From assembly GCF_020531985.1 (NCBI RefSeq), contig NZ_JAJAVQ010000001.1, forward strand, positions 496,001 to 560,000: a DNA stretch of 64,000 nt. Direction: 5' to 3'. The number at the start of each line of letters is the position of its first letter. The first letter of the stretch is position 1. A program made the translations under genes and the position numbers. Below the pieces are notes generated by a model, which saw only the letters and a program-made list of their open reading frames with translations, had not been told where the DNA came from and did no database searches. The DNA comes from Rheinheimera aquimaris (lineage in GTDB: Bacteria > Pseudomonadota > Gammaproteobacteria > Enterobacterales > Alteromonadaceae). Positions 18,709-28,632 of this stretch are shown here, piece after piece.

Positions 18709-19181
18709 AAATTCAGGCTGGAGTATTGGTAGTGCTATTGTAGAGAAAAGCGCCATGGCAAACCATGCTGTTTTGTCCTGATTTTCCGCCTTCCGGCAGT
18801 ATTTAGCTTAATTAGCAAGTTGGAAAATAGTTCACAATTCCGCCGCCACTGACTTTTATCTGTCATAAGCCGTAGGAACGACAAACAATAAAAACATAAG
18901 CCTTTGTTTTAAAATACAATTAATTTTCATCGCAACTTGCTTGACGACCAGCAAAGCCAGCAGAATCAAGACATGCAAACGCTACCTCGCATATCATTCA
19001 CAGAGTTATCCACAGAAACTGTGGGTAACTCGCTATAGTCCTTATAATCTGTGGTAAATTCTGAAGCAACTAGTATCCGCCAGCTAGCCGTTTTAACAGC
19101 AAAGTTAAAAGCGCTAATCAGGGGCTTTGTTCAAACATTACGCAAGTAATCCAAGTTCGTGAAAATCAGTGATTCAAAGTG
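18709..19181. other. Intergenic region between MATE-uvrB and the tRNA-Asn cluster
   Basis: These roughly 470 bases have no credible gene. They hold the divergent promoters, an inverted pair of DnaA-box-like 9-mers at 19003-19031, and a third weaker TGTGGTAAA-type sequence near 19049. The segment around 18890-18930 is AT-rich. Confidence 0.5.
19003..19031. promoter_or_regulatory. Inverted pair of DnaA-box-like sites
   Basis: GAGTTATCCACAG and CTGTGGGTAACTC form 13-base inverted arms with one mismatch around AAA. The first arm contains a perfect TTATCCACA DnaA box (19006-19014). The second contains TTACCCACA on the opposite strand, one base off. The pair lies about 150 bases upstream of the tRNA promoter. 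It could bind DnaA or form a hairpin; function is not shown. Confidence 0.5.
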
Positions 19182-19210
19182 TTGACAGGGGGTATAGCTG
19201 GCATTAGTAT
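19182..19210 (+). promoter_or_regulatory. Strong sigma-70 promoter of the tRNA-Asn cluster
   Basis: TTGACA (19182-19187), a 17-base spacer and TAGTAT (19205-19210) are followed by a GC-rich discriminator (TGCGCCCC). This discriminator type is characteristic of stringently controlled stable-RNA promoters. The first tRNA begins at 19231. Confidence 0.85.
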
Positions 19211-19230
19211 TGCGCCCCGTTGAATGCTGT

Positions 19231-19307
19231 TCCCTAGTAGCTCAGTTGGTTAGAGCGGCGGACTGTTAATCCGTAGGTCACTGGTTCGAGTCCAGTCTGG
19301 GGAGCCA
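19231..19307 (+). tRNA. tRNA-Asn (GUU), copy 1
   Basis: This 77-nt cloverleaf has acceptor TCCCTAG pairing with CTGGGGA, anticodon loop CTGTTAA (GUU), a TTCGAGTCC T-loop region and encoded CCA. It is the first of three identical copies behind the promoter at 19182. Confidence 0.98.
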
Positions 19308-19338
19308 ACAGCATAATAACAAAGAGTAGTTTTACCCT

Positions 19339-19415
19339 TCCCTAGTAGCTCAGTTGGTTAGAGCGGCGGACTGTTAATCCGTAGGTCACTGGTTCGAGTC
19401 CAGTCTGGGGAGCCA
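19339..19415 (+). tRNA. tRNA-Asn (GUU), copy 2
   Basis: Its sequence is identical to the copy at 19231, including the encoded CCA. It is separated from copy 1 by a 31-base spacer with no promoter-like sequence and is therefore probably processed from the same precursor. Confidence 0.98.
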
Positions 19416-19436
19416 TCTAAATATGTAATCTTCAAT

Positions 19437-19513
19437 TCCCTAGTAGCTCAGTTGGTTAGAGCGGCGGACTGTTAATCCGTAGGTCACTGGTTCGAGTCCA
19501 GTCTGGGGAGCCA
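19437..19513 (+). tRNA. tRNA-Asn (GUU), copy 3
   Basis: This is the third identical copy, after a 21-base spacer. No clear terminator is visible before the following gene. Confidence 0.98.
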
Positions 19514-19654
19514 TTTATACCGTCTGTATTTTCCCCCTGCTTGTCGTAATTTGTATATTTATCACTATTTTTTTGATTTAATTAGCTTTCTATTGCAGCT
19601 GCCTAAAACTATATTATGCATTAGGACAAGGAAGCTGGTTATATCTGGTGGTCA

Positions 19655-21586
19655 ATGCTTATGAGAATATTGCGAACTTTACTTATCAGTCAATTACTGT
19701 CAGCGCTTGTGCTTGCCGGTGCGGCGATGGTTGTTTTGGTCAAATACACCCAACAGCAGCTAAACAGTTCTGAGGATAATATCCGAATCGCGATTGAGCA
19801 AATTCTGAATCATCATATTACCGGTGACGGTAAGGTACTGAGCCGTCAGTTAGATCGCAGTTTTAATCTTAAGAAACTGCGCATCAGTCAACTGGATGAC
19901 ACTGTTTTGCATGAGCAGAATAGCAATACAGATGGGGCGCCAGTTGCCACACTGCTGCTGCAACTTTTTGGCACTGAGTTTAAACAACAGACGCTGCGCA
20001 ATCAGGAGCAGAATATTCAGCTCAGTTACCAGTTGGATTTCACGGCACGCCTGCAACAATTTCAAATTATGCTGTTAATACTGGTACTCCTGCCATTTTT
20101 GTTAGGCTGGATACCTGTGCTGTTAAGCAAAAGCAGTATTAGCCGCAGTTACCGGCGTACTACATCGGCAGTTAATGAGTTAATCGACCGCTTTATTAAG
20201 GATCCACAAAAAGCTGAGCCAGATTGGCAAAAGATCCCCGCCGAATTTTCAGATATCAATACCGCATTGCAAAAATTGGCACACTATACCCGTAGCCAGT
20301 TTAACGAAATGACCGCCAATGCACAGCATATTGCGGAAGAAGCCTACAAAGATCCGGTAACCGGTTTGCCGAACCGTAATCGTTTTGTGCAATATTACGA
20401 AGAAAACATCCGCCAGAACGAAAACAACGATTTCGGCATTTTTGGCATTACACGGTGTACCGAATTACAGACGCTGAATCAAACCCGTGGCTTTCAGGAA
20501 GGTGACACTTATGTACGCGAAGTGGCCGAGCTGATTAAAAAGCTGTGCGGCTCTTACAAAGATCACCGGGTCTATCGCCTCAACAGTTCAGATTTCGGCA
20601 TTTTGTTACCACGGGTAACGCCAAAAGAAGCTGAGAACTTTGCACTGCAGCTGCAAAGCAGGCTAAATGAGTACCAAAAAAACGCAGAGCTTGATTCAGT
20701 TGCCTATACCGGCCTGGTCAGCTATGAAGCCGGTAAGGCTTTAGGTGAATTACTGGCCATTGCCGATACGTCAATCAGTTTGGCTCAGACGAAACAACCT
20801 AACGCCTGGCACTTGCAAAAAGAATCTGCCGCGATGGAAATGTCCAGTGGCGGCTACGGTAACCAAAACTGGCGCAATGTAATTGACGATGTGCTGACTA
20901 ACCATCGCATCAGCTTACTGACGCAATTAATACAGCCATCCAACCGCTCTGCCAAGGCCTATTCTGAAATTCTGGTAAGGTTCAAAACGCAGGAAGGTCA
21001 GATATTACCTACAGCATCATTCTTGGCGATGGCTGAAAAACTTGATCGGATAGTGGCTGTTGACCGGCTGATCATTGAAACCGCCCTCACGACGATTAAA
21101 AATAAAAATCTGCAGGATCAGTATTTTGGTTTGAACCTATCTGCCCGTTGTCTGCATGATGATCAGTTTATTATCTGGCTGGAACGCCGTTTGTTAAAAG
21201 ATGCACATATTGCTGCCAAGCTGGTTTTCGAAGTAACTGAATTTGGCATGCAGCAAAACCTGAAAACCAGTAAACGCTTTATCGATATGGCTCACCGTGC
21301 CGGTTCCCGGGTCACGGTAGAGAAATTTGGCGTTGGTATTACATCATTCAAGTTTTTCCGCGATTTAAAACCCGACTACGTGAAAATGGACGGCAGTTAC
21401 ACCCGCCATATTAATGAAGACAAGAACAATCAGTACTTTATGCGCCTGATGATAGACCTCGCTCACCGTATCGGTGTGGGTGTTTTTGCCGAGAGTGTAG
21501 AAACACAGGAAGAAAAGCATATGCTGGAGTCTTTGTTTATTGATGGCAATCAGGGCTATTACGTCGGGAAGCCGGCTGCGCTGTAG
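19655..21586 (+). CDS. csrD: CsrD-like protein with degenerate GGDEF and EAL domains
   Basis: This 643-residue inner-membrane protein has TM helices at about 10-30 and 135-160, then a GGDEF-type and an EAL-type domain. Both catalytic signatures are broken. The GGDEF site reads NSSDF (near residue 310) and the EAL site reads EIL. The later DDFG loop is EKFGVG. This matches Escherichia coli CsrD (646 residues, HRSDF and ELM), which does not make or cleave c-di-GMP but directs CsrB/CsrC small RNAs to RNase E. Length, topology and the double degeneracy support the call. A start at 19661 is possible. No operon partner is evident. Confidence 0.8.
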   Translation: MLMRILRTLLISQLLSALVLAGAAMVVLVKYTQQQLNSSEDNIRIAIEQILNHHITGDGKVLSRQLDRSFNLKKLRISQLDDTVLHEQNSNTDGAPVATLLLQLFGTEFKQQTLRNQEQNIQLSYQLDFTARLQQFQIMLLILVLLPFLLGWIPVLLSKSSISRSYRRTTSAVNELIDRFIKDPQKAEPDWQKIPAEFSDINTALQKLAHYTRSQFNEMTANAQHIAEEAYKDPVTGLPNRNRFVQYYEENIRQNENNDFGIFGITRCTELQTLNQTRGFQEGDTYVREVAELIKKLCGSYKDHRVYRLNSSDFGILLPRVTPKEAENFALQLQSRLNEYQKNAELDSVAYTGLVSYEAGKALGELLAIADTSISLAQTKQPNAWHLQKESAAMEMSSGGYGNQNWRNVIDDVLTNHRISLLTQLIQPSNRSAKAYSEILVRFKTQEGQILPTASFLAMAEKLDRIVAVDRLIIETALTTIKNKNLQDQYFGLNLSARCLHDDQFIIWLERRLLKDAHIAAKLVFEVTEFGMQQNLKTSKRFIDMAHRAGSRVTVEKFGVGITSFKFFRDLKPDYVKMDGSYTRHINEDKNNQYFMRLMIDLAHRIGVGVFAESVETQEEKHMLESLFIDGNQGYYVGKPAAL

Positions 21587-21699
21587 CGAAAAAATGCAGC
21601 TGTCATTCCGCTACAGCTGCAACAACCCTACGATTTATCAGGTTGTGTCGCTGTTAGCTTAATAGCATAATATGGCCCTCATTTTTCCCGAGCGATACG

Positions 21700-22281
21700 A
21701 TGACTGAATTTCTGTTGTTGTTAATCAGTACCGTACTGGTGAACAATTTTGTGCTGGTAAAATTCCTCGGCCTCTGCCCTTTTATGGGCGTGTCAGGCAA
21801 GCTGGAAACGGCTATCGGCATGTCACTGGCTACTACCTTCGTTTTGACACTGGCGTCTCTGTGCAGTTATTTGGTGGATTATTACCTGCTGGCACCACTG
21901 GACCTGCTTTACCTGCGTACGCTGGCGTTTATTCTGGTTATCGCTGTAGTAGTGCAATTTACTGAAATGGTGGTGCATAAAACCAGCCCGACGCTGTATC
22001 GGTTGCTGGGCATTTTTCTGCCCCTTATCACGACAAACTGTGCCGTATTGGGTGTTGCACTGTTGAACGTAAACGCCCGGCACAACTTTGTAAATTCGGT
22101 AGTGTATGGTTTTGGTGCTGCTGTTGGCTTCTCTTTGGTGCTGATCCTGTTTGCTGCCATGCGTGAAAGATTGGCGGCTGCTGATGTACCGGTACCTTTT
22201 AAAGGTGCGGCCATTGCCATGGTAACAGCTGGCCTGATGTCATTGGCCTTTATGGGCTTTACCGGATTGGTGAAAGCCTGA
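21700..22281 (+). CDS. rsxA: Electron transport complex subunit RsxA
   Basis: This 193-residue, six-helix inner-membrane protein is of the RnfA/NqrE family. It contains the conserved [13 protein letters not shown] segment in helix 1 and [17 protein letters not shown] in the middle, whose cysteines (with those of RsxE) hold an intramembrane iron-sulfur centre in Rnf/Nqr complexes. The Rsx complex uses reduced cofactor to re-reduce SoxR in enterobacteria; in other bacteria the same proteins form Rnf. It is the first gene of the rsxABCDGE-nth operon, and its TGA shares a base with the rsxB ATG. Confidence 0.96.
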   Translation: MTEFLLLLISTVLVNNFVLVKFLGLCPFMGVSGKLETAIGMSLATTFVLTLASLCSYLVDYYLLAPLDLLYLRTLAFILVIAVVVQFTEMVVHKTSPTLYRLLGIFLPLITTNCAVLGVALLNVNARHNFVNSVVYGFGAAVGFSLVLILFAAMRERLAAADVPVPFKGAAIAMVTAGLMSLAFMGFTGLVKA

Positions 22282-22832
22282 TGACATTGCTTACTGCTCT
22301 CATTGCTATAGGTCTACTAGCACTGCTGTTTGGTGCTGTGCTCGGGTACGCGGCTATCCGCTTTAAAGTAGACAGCGATCCTTTGGTTGACCAGATAGAT
22401 GACATACTGCCTCAGACACAGTGTGGCCAGTGCGGCTATCCGGGATGCAAACCCTATGCTCAGGCTATTGCTGACGGCGATGACATTAATAAGTGCCCGC
22501 CAGGTGGCGAAGCGACCATCCGTAAACTGGCCGATTTACTCGGCGTTGAAGCCAAACCACTTAACGCCGCCCAAACCGAAAACGTAAAGCGCGTAGCCTA
22601 TATCCGCGAAGATGAATGTATAGGTTGCACTAAATGTATTCAGGCCTGTCCGGTCGATGCCATAGTGGGCGCATCCAAACTAATGCACACGGTATTGGTC
22701 GACGAATGCACCGGCTGCGATCTCTGTGTCGAGCCTTGCCCGGTAGATTGTATTGATATGATCCCACTCGCCAGTACACCAGAGCGTTGGAAATGGGATT
22801 TAGCAGCCATTCCGGTTCGGATGGTGGAGTAA
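22281..22832 (+). CDS. rsxB: Electron transport complex ferredoxin subunit RsxB
   Basis: The protein has 183 residues. An N-terminal membrane anchor ([20 protein letters not shown]) is followed by the 4Fe-4S motif [16 protein letters not shown] and two ferredoxin clusters, [12 protein letters not shown] and [12 protein letters not shown]. It passes electrons between RsxC and the membrane subunits. The sequence is intact and close to the usual family length. Confidence 0.96.
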   Translation: MTLLTALIAIGLLALLFGAVLGYAAIRFKVDSDPLVDQIDDILPQTQCGQCGYPGCKPYAQAIADGDDINKCPPGGEATIRKLADLLGVEAKPLNAAQTENVKRVAYIREDECIGCTKCIQACPVDAIVGASKLMHTVLVDECTGCDLCVEPCPVDCIDMIPLASTPERWKWDLAAIPVRMVE

Positions 22833-22836
22833 CGCC

Positions 22837-25059
22837 ATGCCCAGTTTATTTAAGCAAATTCAGGCGGGTACCATCTGGGATTTCCACGGTGGCATACACC
22901 CGCCATCACGTAAGCAAAGCACCAGCCAAAAACCCGCTGCAGTGATGCCACTGCCCGACAGATTATATATTCCGTTACGCCAGCATATCGGCGTCGCCGG
23001 CCAGTTATTAGTAAAAACCGGTGAGCGGGTGTTAAAAGGTCAGCCATTAACCAGCGCTGATAACTCTATGACGGTGCCGGTACATGCCCCAACGTCGGGT
23101 ACCGTACTGCAAATCACACCGCATACCAGCCCTCACCCATCCGCGTTACCTGAACTAACGTTGGTGCTTGAGCCAGACGGCCTGGATGAGTGGCGTGAGC
23201 GTGAGCCGCTGAACTTTGCCAGTAGCGACAAAATGCAATTGTTGAACCGGATCCAGGAAAGCGGTATCGCCGGTATGGGCGGCGCTGGCTTTCCTACCCA
23301 CTTAAAAACCGGCGTTAACCAGCCGGTAGACTATCTGATCATCAATGCCGTTGAGTGCGAGCCCTATATTACCGCAGATGACTTACTGATCCAGGAAGCC
23401 GCTACCACTATCGTCAAAGGTATTGATATCCTGTGCCGCCTGCTCAATCCCAAAGCGGTGCTGATTGGTATTGAAGATGATAAGCCTATCGCAGCAGCGG
23501 CTATGATGGCCGCCTGCAGTCAGCGCGAACATTATTATGTTCGCGAGGTACCAACCAAATACCCGTCAGGCGGTGAGAAACAACTGATCCAGCTGCTGAC
23601 CAATAAAGAAGTACCCAATGGCCGCCGTCCACTCGATATCGGTATTGTGATGCAAAACGTCGGCACGGCGTTTGCCATTGCGCAGGCGGTTCTGGATGAC
23701 CATCCTCTGATTTCACGCATTGTTACAGTAACCGGAGACACGCTAAGCCAGCCGCAAAACGTTATAGCGTTGCTTGGCACGCCGGTATCAGATTTATTGC
23801 AGTACTGTGGCTTCCAGCCCGAGCCGGTGCAACGGGTTATCATGGGTGGCCCGATGATGGGTTTTACACTGCCGGATTTAAGTGTGCCGGTCGTTAAAAC
23901 CACCAACTGTATACTGGCGCCAACGGCAAAAGAGATGCCAGCCCCCGCGCAAGAGATGGACTGCATACGCTGCAGTGCCTGCGCAGATGCCTGCCCTGCC
24001 AGCCTGCTACCACAGCAGTTACTCTGGTACAGCAAAGCCAAAGATACTGACAAGTTAAAAGAATATAATCTGGCAGACTGCATTGAATGTGGTGCCTGCG
24101 CCTACGTCTGCCCCAGTGAAATACCGCTGGTGCAATATTACCGTGTTGCCAAGGCCGAACTTCGCGAGCAGCAGCGCGAAGCGTTAAAAGCAGAACAAGC
24201 CAAAGCCAGATTTGAAGCGCGTAATGCCCGGCTGGAACGTGAAAAACAAGAGCGGTTAGAGCGTAACCAGCAACTTGCAGCAGCACGCCAGCAACAACAG
24301 CAAGCATCAGGCGCTAATACAGCTGTTGTGGATGCGCTGGCCCGTATTAAAGCAAAACAAACACAAGCAGCAGCGTCGGAAGACGAGCGAAGCAAAGCTC
24401 AGCTGCAAGCCGAGCGCGAGCTGAAAAAACAGCAAGCACGCGAGTACCAGCAACAAAAGGCAAAGGCAGCCCAGCAACAAGCTGATGCTGAGCCATCATC
24501 TGTACAACAGCCCTCTGCTACTGCAGCTGTATCGGATAAAGCCTCTGCTGTGGCAGCAGCCATAGCACGCGCTAAAGCGAAAAAGGCAGCGCAGCAGACT
24601 GAGCCAGCGGATACTGATAACACTGCTGCGAAAAGCACTGACAATGCGGATGCGCAACACCAGACCGATCCGCGTAAAGCGGCCATTGCAGCCGCCATCG
24701 CCCGGGCAAAAGCCAAACAGCAGACACAACAAGTGCAGGACGCCACTGCTGATAACAACGCTGAACCGGCTGGCGAGGTTGCTTCACCACCGCCGGCTAC
24801 TGAATCCGACCCGCGTAAAGCGGCCGTTGCGGCAGCACTGGCCCGGGCCAAAGCTAAGAAAGCTCAGGATAGCGCAAAGGGTAATGAGCAGACTGAACAA
24901 GTTACCTCAGCGCAACCAGCCGAGCCCGATGAAGCTGGCAAGAGTATTACCGGTGCATCTGAGCCGACAGATAAAGATACAGATCCACGTAAAGCCGCGA
25001 TAGCTGCGGCTATTGCACGGGCTAAAGCCCGTAAACAAGCCGACAGTGAGAAGTCATGA
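22837..25059 (+). CDS. rsxC: Electron transport complex subunit RsxC with long Ala/Lys repeat tail
   Basis: This 740-residue protein is the peripheral NADH/FMN-binding subunit. Residues ~1-360 contain the core with [15 protein letters not shown] and [14 protein letters not shown]. Two ferredoxin motifs follow at ~377-420 ([12 protein letters not shown] and [12 protein letters not shown]). A predicted coiled-coil rich in Glu, Arg and Gln spans ~430-480. The C-terminal ~270 residues carry about five repeats of the type [17 protein letters not shown] separated by acidic/polar linkers. Repeat-bearing tails of variable length are known in RsxC of enterobacteria and Vibrio. The tail probably forms amphipathic helices; its role is not established. 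Confidence 0.95.
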   Translation: MPSLFKQIQAGTIWDFHGGIHPPSRKQSTSQKPAAVMPLPDRLYIPLRQHIGVAGQLLVKTGERVLKGQPLTSADNSMTVPVHAPTSGTVLQITPHTSPHPSALPELTLVLEPDGLDEWREREPLNFASSDKMQLLNRIQESGIAGMGGAGFPTHLKTGVNQPVDYLIINAVECEPYITADDLLIQEAATTIVKGIDILCRLLNPKAVLIGIEDDKPIAAAAMMAACSQREHYYVREVPTKYPSGGEKQLIQLLTNKEVPNGRRPLDIGIVMQNVGTAFAIAQAVLDDHPLISRIVTVTGDTLSQPQNVIALLGTPVSDLLQYCGFQPEPVQRVIMGGPMMGFTLPDLSVPVVKTTNCILAPTAKEMPAPAQEMDCIRCSACADACPASLLPQQLLWYSKAKDTDKLKEYNLADCIECGACAYVCPSEIPLVQYYRVAKAELREQQREALKAEQAKARFEARNARLEREKQERLERNQQLAAARQQQQQASGANTAVVDALARIKAKQTQAAASEDERSKAQLQAERELKKQQAREYQQQKAKAAQQQADAEPSSVQQPSATAAVSDKASAVAAAIARAKAKKAAQQTEPADTDNTAAKSTDNADAQHQTDPRKAAIAAAIARAKAKQQTQQVQDATADNNAEPAGEVASPPPATESDPRKAAVAAALARAKAKKAQDSAKGNEQTEQVTSAQPAEPDEAGKSITGASEPTDKDTDPRKAAIAAAIARAKARKQADSEKS

Positions 25060-26123
25060 GTTTTAAAATAGCCAGTTCACCGCACCAGCACAGTCAGCGC
25101 AGCACATCGCAGCTTATGCGTTTGGTTGTACTGGCCTGCATACCGGGCATAGCCGTGCAGGCGGTGCTATTTGGTTACGGTGTGTTAATTCAGCTATTAC
25201 TTGCGGTGATCACAGCCTGGCTCAGTGAAGCTTTAGTGTTAATGCTACGCCGTAAAGCCGTATTTATCAGGTTAAAGGACAACAGTGCCATGCTGACTGC
25301 GGTGCTGCTGGCTGTGGCTATTCCACCTTATGCGCCCTGGTGGATAATTGTCATCGGTACGGCTTTTGCCATCATTATGGTAAAGCAGCTATATGGCGGC
25401 CTGGGTAACAACCTGTTTAACCCGGCGATGGCGGCCTATGTGCTGCTATTGGTGTCTTTTCCGCTGCAAATGACGCAGTGGTTACCCCCGCTTTCATTAC
25501 AGAGCGTGACGCTAACGCCACTTGATGCCGTGTGCAGTATTTTTACGCAGTACAGTTGCAGCGGTTTTAGCCTTGCACAACTGCAAGCCAACGTTGATGG
25601 CGTAACGATGGCGACACCACTGGATACTTTAAGAACCGGGCTCAGCCGAGGCCTGACACTGGACGAAAGCCTGCAAAACCCGGTGTTCTTCGCCTTTGCC
25701 GGTGCAGGCTGGCTGTGGGTGAATCTGGCCTATCTGGTCGGTGGTTTAGTCTTAATTCAGCAAAAAGCTATTGGTTGGCGTATTCCTGTCGCGGTTCTGG
25801 CCAGTTTGTTTGTGTTATCGGCTGTTGCAAGCCTTGCAGCCCCCGACAGCATCGCAGGGCCAATGTTTCACTTATTCAGTGGCGGCACCATGCTGGCGGC
25901 CTTTTTTATCGCGACCGATCCGGTATCCGCTTCAACCACTAACAAGGGCCGGCTGATATACGGCGCGCTGATTGGTTTATTAGTGTTTCTTATCCGCAGT
26001 TTTGGTGGTTATCCGGATGCGTATGCCTTTGCAGTATTGCTGGCCAACATGACGGTACCATTGATTGACTACTATACCCGGCCACGAACCTACGGCCATA
26101 GGCAAAGGAGCGAGCTGAAATGA
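25056..26123 (+). CDS. rsxD: Electron transport complex subunit RsxD
   Basis: This 355-residue membrane protein is of the RnfD/NqrB family. The covalent-FMN threonine is present as Thr187 in [12 protein letters not shown], matching the position reported for RnfD. Its start overlaps the rsxC stop (ATGA) and its stop overlaps rsxG. It forms part of the ion- and electron-conducting core. Confidence 0.96.
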   Translation: MSFKIASSPHQHSQRSTSQLMRLVVLACIPGIAVQAVLFGYGVLIQLLLAVITAWLSEALVLMLRRKAVFIRLKDNSAMLTAVLLAVAIPPYAPWWIIVIGTAFAIIMVKQLYGGLGNNLFNPAMAAYVLLLVSFPLQMTQWLPPLSLQSVTLTPLDAVCSIFTQYSCSGFSLAQLQANVDGVTMATPLDTLRTGLSRGLTLDESLQNPVFFAFAGAGWLWVNLAYLVGGLVLIQQKAIGWRIPVAVLASLFVLSAVASLAAPDSIAGPMFHLFSGGTMLAAFFIATDPVSASTTNKGRLIYGALIGLLVFLIRSFGGYPDAYAFAVLLANMTVPLIDYYTRPRTYGHRQRSELK

Positions 26124-26746
26124 TAAAGGCAATCAGCAAAAACGCTCTGGCGCTGGCTGGTGCAGCAGCATTTTGTGTCGCGATACTGGGCATGGTAAAC
26201 CAGCAAACCGCCCCGCGTATTGAAGAGCAGCGTCAGGCCAGCAAAATGGCAATACTGACTGAAGTGCTGCCAGGCATTAAAGTGACCTCTTCGCTGTTGC
26301 AGGACTGCGTGCTGGTGCAGGATGAACAGCTTTTAGGTCGGCCTGGTACGCAGCAGCTATATCGCTGGCGTGACGGTAACGAACTGCACGCCTACATTAT
26401 TGAAACCACTGCGCCCGATGGCTACAGCGGCAATATCGATTTAATTGTCGCGCTTCAGCCTGATGGCACGGTATTGGGCACCCGGGTGCTAAACCATCAG
26501 GAAACACCGGGGCTGGGTGATAAAATTGAAGCGCGTCGCTCGCCATGGATTTTTAGTTTTAGCGGCAAAGTAGTAACAGCAGACAACGCCGGCAAATGGG
26601 CAGTACGCAAAGACGGCGGTGACTTTGACCAGTTCACCGGCGCCACCATTACCCCGCGAGCCGTTGTTAAAGCCGTGCGCAATGCCGTACTCTATGTGCA
26701 GCAACATGCCGAGCTGGCCACTCAGGCTGCCAACTGTTCGCAATAA
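26120..26746 (+). CDS. rsxG: Electron transport complex subunit RsxG
   Basis: This 208-residue protein has one N-terminal helix and a periplasmic FMN-binding domain. The flavinylation motif is FTGAT, with Thr176 as the likely FMN ester site, preceded by GLGDKIE, which is also conserved. The ATG overlaps the rsxD stop by 4 bases. The ApbE-type flavin transferase needed for modification is not in this window. Confidence 0.96.
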   Translation: MIKAISKNALALAGAAAFCVAILGMVNQQTAPRIEEQRQASKMAILTEVLPGIKVTSSLLQDCVLVQDEQLLGRPGTQQLYRWRDGNELHAYIIETTAPDGYSGNIDLIVALQPDGTVLGTRVLNHQETPGLGDKIEARRSPWIFSFSGKVVTADNAGKWAVRKDGGDFDQFTGATITPRAVVKAVRNAVLYVQQHAELATQAANCSQ

Positions 26747-26763
26747 CAAGGTAGAGTAACAAT

Positions 26764-27459
26764 ATGAGTCAATTTAAAGAGCTGACAATACAAGGGCTGT
26801 GGAAAAACAACCCCGGCCTCGTTCAGCTACTGGGTCTGTGTCCTCTGCTGGCCGTAACGGCGACCGTAACCAATGCACTGGGTTTGGGCGTCGCAACCTT
26901 GCTGGTGCTGGTTGGCTCAAACGTCACGGTATCGCTGGTACGCAATCATGTTGCCAGCGAGATCCGCATTCCGGTGTTTGTACTGATTATCGCCAGCTTA
27001 GTGACGGTGGTACAGCTGTTGATGAATGCTTATACCTTTGGCTTGTATCAGTCGCTGGGCATTTTTATCCCATTAATCGTCACTAACTGCGCCATTATTG
27101 GACGGGCTGAAGCTTTTGCATCAAAAAATGCTCCGCTCCCCTCGGCGTTAGACGGTTTTATGATGGGTCTGGGCTTTATGCTGGTACTGCTGGTACTCGG
27201 AGCTATGCGCGAACTGCTTGGCCAGGGCACCTTATTCGATGGTGCCGATTTATTGCTTGGTGATTGGGCTAAAATGCTTCGCATCGAGGTTTTTGCAGTC
27301 GACAGTCATTTTCTATTAGCCATGCTGCCACCCGGTGCCTTTCTGGGCATGGGCTTATTAATCGCGCTGAAAAACGTTATTGATAATAAACTTAAGCAAA
27401 AACAAACCATTGAAAAAGGCAGCATTGCCCGCGCCCGTGTAACCGGCGCTGCGCAGTAA
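26764..27459 (+). CDS. rsxE: Electron transport complex subunit RsxE
   Basis: This 231-residue membrane protein is homologous to RsxA in inverted topology. The motifs [14 protein letters not shown] and [19 protein letters not shown] carry the paired cysteines. GGTAGAGTAAC, with a purine-rich site, precedes the ATG. It is followed 15 bases later by nth, as in many gammaproteobacteria. Confidence 0.96.
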   Translation: MSQFKELTIQGLWKNNPGLVQLLGLCPLLAVTATVTNALGLGVATLLVLVGSNVTVSLVRNHVASEIRIPVFVLIIASLVTVVQLLMNAYTFGLYQSLGIFIPLIVTNCAIIGRAEAFASKNAPLPSALDGFMMGLGFMLVLLVLGAMRELLGQGTLFDGADLLLGDWAKMLRIEVFAVDSHFLLAMLPPGAFLGMGLLIALKNVIDNKLKQKQTIEKGSIARARVTGAAQ

Positions 27460-27474
27460 ACTGCCGGATAAAAA

Positions 27475-28110
27475 ATGAACAAACAAAAACGTATAGAAAT
27501 ATTAAGCCGGCTGCGCGAAGCAAACCCGGAGCCTACGACAGAGCTTGAATACAGCTCGCCTTTTGAATTGCTGATTGCGGTTTTACTGTCAGCACAAGCC
27601 ACAGATGTCGGAGTCAATAAAGCCACCAGACACCTGTTTCCGGCAGCCAGAACGCCACAGGCTATGCTGGATTTAGGCGTGGACGGCGTTAAACATTATA
27701 TTAAAACCATTGGCTTATTTAATACCAAAGCCGAAAACGTCATTAAAACCTGCCGTATTCTGGTAGAGCAGCATGGTGGTGAGGTTCCCGAGAACCGCGA
27801 AGCTTTAGAGGCCCTACCGGGCGTTGGCCGTAAAACGGCTAACGTGGTGCTCAATACCGCGTTTCGCTGGCCTACCATAGCAGTCGATACACACATTTTC
27901 CGTGTATCTAACCGCACCAAACTGGCACCGGGCAAAAACGTCGATGAAGTCGAGCAGAAGTTGCTTAAAGTGGTACCAAGTGAGTTTAAACTCGACGTTC
28001 ACCACTGGCTTATACTGCACGGCCGCTATACCTGCGTGGCACGCAAGCCACGCTGCGGCAGCTGTATTATTGAAGACTTGTGTGAGTTTAAAGAAAAGAC
28101 TGAAGACTAA
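27475..28110 (+). CDS. nth: Endonuclease III (DNA glycosylase/AP lyase)
   Basis: This 211-residue base-excision repair enzyme removes oxidised pyrimidines. The helix-hairpin-helix LPGVGRKTAN contains catalytic Lys120. Asp138 is in VDTH. The C-terminal 4Fe-4S cluster is C-x6-C-x2-C-x5-C (CVARKPRCGSCIIEDLC). The length equals the E. coli enzyme. It is the last gene of the rsx operon. A diverged second copy of its last ~78 codons lies 5.7 kb downstream (33840-34082), on the far side of an AT-richer block, so its 3' end appears to have been a site of insertion or replacement. Confidence 0.97.
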   Translation: MNKQKRIEILSRLREANPEPTTELEYSSPFELLIAVLLSAQATDVGVNKATRHLFPAARTPQAMLDLGVDGVKHYIKTIGLFNTKAENVIKTCRILVEQHGGEVPENREALEALPGVGRKTANVVLNTAFRWPTIAVDTHIFRVSNRTKLAPGKNVDEVEQKLLKVVPSEFKLDVHHWLILHGRYTCVARKPRCGSCIIEDLCEFKEKTED

Positions 28111-28116
28111 AGACTA

Positions 28117-28632
28117 ATGGCAGAAATGGACTTAAATGTTGCTGATGAAAGCTCATTACTAAAAGAAACGAAAAGCTTGTTACGCTCATTTCGATCCCCT
28201 TTATTTATATCCGGTGTGATTTTGGGCGCTGGATCCACATGGAGCATAACTCATTTAATTATGAACATACTCCATGAAGCTTCGCTTTCTGAATTCAGAA
28301 CAAAATACGAGATTTCAATGTCAGAATTTAACGTAGAGGTCATGAGTAAAGACGAGGAGCTAAAAAGACAAAAATGGGAATACTCCAAACTCACATCAGA
28401 TTTCGAAGGGTTGAATAAGTCTTTCAATGAGCTTAGCAACAAATACAAAAGCGCTCTGGATTTTCATTACAACTACTGTAAAGAACAAGTAAGAAGCGTT
28501 AAGCTTTCACACTCTGCATATCAGAGCATGAAGCAAGCTATTCAATTTGACACACCTCAATCGCCGATTGAACATGCTCTTTACAATGTTTATACCTTAG
28601 CTGAAAAATGTGTGAACCGATTCGAAAATTAA
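28117..28632 (+). CDS. One-TM coiled-coil protein, function unknown
   Basis: This 171-residue protein has a charged N-terminus (1-26), one hydrophobic helix (~28-52), a long Glu/Lys/Ser-rich helix with coiled-coil character (~58-112) and a short C-terminal domain. I recognise no family. The ATG lies 6 bases after the nth stop, so it can be read from the rsx-nth transcript. The sequence is much more AT-rich than nth and uses A-ending codons, in line with foreign origin. A start at Met4 (28126) is possible. It ends in a perfect hairpin facing the convergent NACHT gene. It may be an accessory of that gene or a bystander. Confidence 0.6.
   Translation: MAEMDLNVADESSLLKETKSLLRSFRSPLFISGVILGAGSTWSITHLIMNILHEASLSEFRTKYEISMSEFNVEVMSKDEELKRQKWEYSKLTSDFEGLNKSFNELSNKYKSALDFHYNYCKEQVRSVKLSHSAYQSMKQAIQFDTPQSPIEHALYNVYTLAEKCVNRFEN

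Noticed and set aside
19655-21586. Active c-di-GMP phosphodiesterase/cyclase
   Set aside because: Both GGDEF and EAL signatures and the DDFG loop are altered; CsrD fits better.
21595-21620. GCAGCTGT/ACAGCTGC hairpin after csrD
   Set aside because: As a csrD terminator it lacks a plus-strand T-run; the T-run is on the minus strand, where no gene ends.
24399-24851. 150-residue minus-strand frame rich in Ala and Cys
   Set aside because: It is the antisense shadow of the RsxC repeat tail.
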